From Gordonia amarae NBRC 15530 (GTDB lineage Bacteria; Actinomycetota; Actinomycetes; Mycobacteriales; Mycobacteriaceae), in assembly GCF_000241345.1 (NCBI RefSeq), contig NZ_BAED01000023.1, positions 1 to 35,199 on the forward strand: DNA of 35,199 nt, read 5' to 3'. The translations under genes and the position numbers were made by a program. Below the pieces are notes generated by a model. It worked only from the letters and a program-made list of their open reading frames with translations, was not told the DNA's origin and did no database searches. Positions 33,140 through 35,199 of this stretch are shown piece by piece (the stretch's first letter is position 1; the number at the start of each line of letters is the position of its first letter).

Positions 33140-33901
33140 ATGTCAGACGCAGTACTCGTTGAGCGGCGCGGTCGTGCGCTCATCATCACCATCAACCGCC
33201 CCGAGGTGCGCAATGCGATGAATCTCGCCGTCGCACAAGGTGTTGCCGACGCGGTCGACGAACTCGACAACAGCCCCGAACTGTCGGTGGCGGTGATCAC
33301 CGGGGCGGGCGGAAACTTCAGCGCCGGAATGGATCTCAAGGCCTTCGCGAAGGGTGAGTTCCCGTATGTGGTCGGCCGTGGCATGGGCTTCACCGAGAAG
33401 CCCCCGGTCAAGCCGATCATCGCTGCCGTCGAGGGCAACGCCCTGGCCGGTGGTACAGAACTGGTGCTGGCCTGCGACCTGATCGTCGCCGCCAGGAACG
33501 CGCGCTTCGGCCTGCCCGAGGTCAAGCGCGGCCTGGTCCCCGGTGCCGGTGGCCTCATCCGGCTCCCCGGCCGGGTGCCGCTGCAGAAGGCGCTCGAATG
33601 GTCGCTCACCGGCGAACCGTTCACCGCTGAGCAGGCCGAGCGGTACGGGCTGATCAACATCCTCACCGAGGAGGGCGGTGCGCTCGAGGCCGCGATCGCG
33701 TTGGCGGACAAGATTACCGAGGGCGGTCCGCTGGCGGTGGCCAAGATCAAGGAGATCGTCGTCGCGGCCCCCGATTGGCCGGCATCCGAACGTTTCCAGA
33801 AGCAGATGGAGGCCATCGCCCCGGTCTTCGCGTCCAAGGATGCCGCCGAGGGGGCGGCCGCGTTCGCCGAGCGGCGCAAGCCCAACTGGACCGGTGAGTG
33901 A
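33140..33901 (+). CDS. Enoyl-CoA hydratase with both canonical glutamates
   Basis: Crotonase of 253 residues and the only one here with the complete catalytic pair: E107 in GNALAGGTEL and E127 in FGLPEVKRGLVPGAGG. It most likely hydrates a trans-2-enoyl-CoA. INRPEVRNAMN and FSAGMDLKAF complete the CoA pocket, and the FAERRKPNW tail is typical. GGAGAAGAGGAAC precedes ATG 33140. It is 12 bases after the thiolase, so the pair forms an operon. Confidence 0.93.
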   Translation: MSDAVLVERRGRALIITINRPEVRNAMNLAVAQGVADAVDELDNSPELSVAVITGAGGNFSAGMDLKAFAKGEFPYVVGRGMGFTEKPPVKPIIAAVEGNALAGGTELVLACDLIVAARNARFGLPEVKRGLVPGAGGLIRLPGRVPLQKALEWSLTGEPFTAEQAERYGLINILTEEGGALEAAIALADKITEGGPLAVAKIKEIVVAAPDWPASERFQKQMEAIAPVFASKDAAEGAAAFAERRKPNWTGE

Positions 33902-33961
33902 GAACGACTCTGTGATGGAAACCGGTGCCACCCCATAGTTCGGAGATCGGCCGGGGCCTTC

Positions 33962-34076
33962 CGCCGGTTGAGGTGCGAGGAGCGTGAGCGACGAGCCTCG
34001 AAACCCGGTGAGACGACATGTCATCTCACCGGGTTTCGAGGCTCGGTCGCTGGGCGACCTCGCACCTCAACCGGCG
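33962..34076. repeat. Dispersed palindromic element, copy 3 (most complete)
   Basis: Perfect 19-bp outer arms (33962-33980, CGCCGGTTGAGGTGCGAGG, and 34058-34076) and perfect 21-bp inner arms (33993-34013 and 34024-34044) with a loop that is itself palindromic (GACATGTC). It lies between the enoyl-CoA hydratase gene and the next SDR gene, both on the plus strand. Confidence 0.92.
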
Positions 34077-34134
34077 AGGTGCAGCCGGTCGCTGACCCAT
34101 ATGTCCGCACAAGTATGAAAACAAGGGAGCATCA

Positions 34135-34905
34135 ATGTCTTTCGAAGGTGAAGTCGCCGTCGTCACCGGTGGTTCGGGTGGTCTGGGGGCCGCGACGGTG
34201 CGGCGTTTGCATGCGGCGGGGGCGTCGGTGGTGATCGCCGACCTCAACGACGAGGCGGCGACGGCGCTGGCTGACGAGCTCGGTGAGCGGGTGGCGTATG
34301 TGAAGACCGATGTCCTCGATGACGGCTCGGTGCAGGCGGCGATCGATCGGGCCGGTGAGCTGGGGGTGTTGCGGTATGCGGTGATCACCCATGGCGGGTT
34401 CGGGGTGCGGCAGAAGGTGGTCAACCGTGATGGCAGTCCGCATGATCGGGCGGGGTTCGCCAAGACCATCGACCTGTATCTGACCGGCACGTTCAATGTG
34501 TTGCGGTTGGCGTCGGCGCAGATCGCGCAGCTCGACCCGAAGGAGAACGGGGAACGCGGGGCGATCGTGATGACCAGTTCCATCGCCGGGTTGGAGGGGC
34601 AGATGGGGCAGTTGGCCTACGGGGCGGCCAAGGCGGGAGTGATCGGGATGACGATCTCGGGGGCGCGGGATCTGAGTTCGGTGGGTATCCGGTTGAACAC
34701 GATCGCCCCGGGGACGATGGCGACTCCGATCATGAAGGGGGTCGGTGAGGAGATGCTGGCGAAGTTCGCGGCCAATATCCCGTTTCCGAAGCGTTTGGGT
34801 GAGCCGGAGGAGTTCGCGGCGCTGGCGCAGCATCTGTTGGAGAACACCTATCTCAACGGTGAGGTCGTGCGCTTGGACGGTGCGCAGCGTTTCACCTATC
34901 GCTGA
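34135..34905 (+). CDS. SDR family oxidoreductase, HSD10 / 3-hydroxyacyl-CoA dehydrogenase-like
   Basis: SDR of 256 residues with GGSGGLG at 12-18, acidic ADLND after beta-2 (NAD preference), catalytic S148/S149, Y162 and K166 in AYGAAKAG, and IAPGTMATP. The layout matches type II 3-hydroxyacyl-CoA (HSD10-like) dehydrogenases, which act on branched or ring-bearing hydroxyacyl-CoA. The usual NNAG at the end of beta-4 is THGG (85-88) here, an unusual change in a structurally important motif. The gene uses more G-ending and TTG codons than its neighbours. The ATG at 34135 follows the palindromic element by about 60 bases with a weak AGGGAG site, so it may have its own promoter. Confidence 0.88.
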   Translation: MSFEGEVAVVTGGSGGLGAATVRRLHAAGASVVIADLNDEAATALADELGERVAYVKTDVLDDGSVQAAIDRAGELGVLRYAVITHGGFGVRQKVVNRDGSPHDRAGFAKTIDLYLTGTFNVLRLASAQIAQLDPKENGERGAIVMTSSIAGLEGQMGQLAYGAAKAGVIGMTISGARDLSSVGIRLNTIAPGTMATPIMKGVGEEMLAKFAANIPFPKRLGEPEEFAALAQHLLENTYLNGEVVRLDGAQRFTYR

Positions 34906-35199
34906 GCTGGGAGCCTCATCTCGCCGGACCCTTCGTGACGAGTCCCGCTCGCAAGCTCGCGCGCCTCTCCTCAGGGATCAAGATGTCTGGTCGCGTCCCC
35001 GCATCTTGACTCTTGAGGAGGCGAACGCCTGACGTCACCGCCATCAAGACCCCGAAAGCCGAGCACCCTCTTGATCCCTGAGGCCGAAGCGACGAAGGAG
35101 CGAGGGTCTCGAAGGGTCCGGCGAGATACGCACATGAGGTGACCACCTCCAAAGCCGAAAGCCGAGCACATTCTTGATCCCTGAGGCCGAAGCGACGCA
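34906..35199. repeat. Noncoding tail with nested inverted repeats and a 43-bp direct repeat
   Basis: No gene is seen. A perfect 17-bp inverted repeat lies at 34919-34935 (TCTCGCCGGACCCTTCG) and 35110-35126. Within it, CCTCAGGGATCAAGA (34969-34983) is mirrored by TCTTGATCCCTGAGG (35069-35083). A 43-bp unit at 35052-35094 recurs at 35155-35197 with two differences. The second copy ends at the window edge, so the array probably continues. Confidence 0.85.

Overview
The window reads as chromosomal DNA of a high-GC, mycolic-acid-type actinobacterium (order Mycobacteriales; Gordonia, Williamsia, Rhodococcus or Mycobacterium are all plausible, with Gordonia my weak preference). The reasons are a YrbE/Mce lipid importer operon, a mycofactocin-type SDR, an LLM-class flavoprotein of F420 type, very many CoA-dependent beta-oxidation genes and GTG starts behind AGGAG ribosome binding sites. 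No rRNA, tRNA, CRISPR array or complete insertion sequence was seen.

Layout. (1) 17-3785, minus strand: yrbEA-yrbEB-mceA-mceB, the start of an Mce importer operon that runs off the left edge. (2) 3975-6126, plus strand, divergent from mce: an SDR with an odd 18-bp tandem repeat at its N-terminus, then a cytochrome P450. (3) 6240-7983, minus: an LLM flavoprotein and a mycofactocin-type SDR. (4) 8174-12507, plus: acyl-CoA dehydrogenase, FabG-like SDR, thiolase, second acyl-CoA dehydrogenase. (5) 12567-19323, minus: apparently a TetR-led operon with a 32-residue membrane peptide, a NorD-like VWA protein, a NorQ/CbbQ-type AAA+ ATPase, two paralogous multi-pass membrane proteins around a 45-residue membrane peptide, a membrane-anchored Pro-rich protein and an APH-like kinase. 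This is the best candidate for an undescribed system. (6) 19400-23230, plus: an accessory island with a DUF4143-type ATPase, a 766-residue P-loop protein of unknown function and a strong RNA hairpin. (7) 23257-28842, minus: two acyl-CoA synthetases and three crotonases in a mostly overlapping operon. (8) 28996-34905, plus: hotdog thioesterase, class III CoA-transferase, two more crotonases, thiolase and an HSD10-like SDR. (9) 34906-35199: nested repeats.

How it fits together (inference). Mce imports a hydrophobic substrate, possibly a sterol or isoprenoid. The P450, SDRs and flavoprotein oxidise it, the FadD enzymes make CoA thioesters, and the dehydrogenase, crotonase, SDR and thiolase sets shorten or open the skeleton. 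Three of the five crotonases lack both classical catalytic glutamates, so reactions other than simple hydration are likely. The NorQ/NorD pair normally matures metal-containing enzymes. Here it stands with the membrane-protein pair, which keep four invariant histidines, so a new metal-dependent membrane enzyme is a reasonable hypothesis.

Regulatory signals seen: a tandem TGACA-N2-TGTCA operator before tetR; a shared TACTGT-N7-ACRGTA element at two promoters of the right-hand catabolic block; large inverted repeats before both island genes; and a dispersed palindromic element of about 100-115 bp in three copies.
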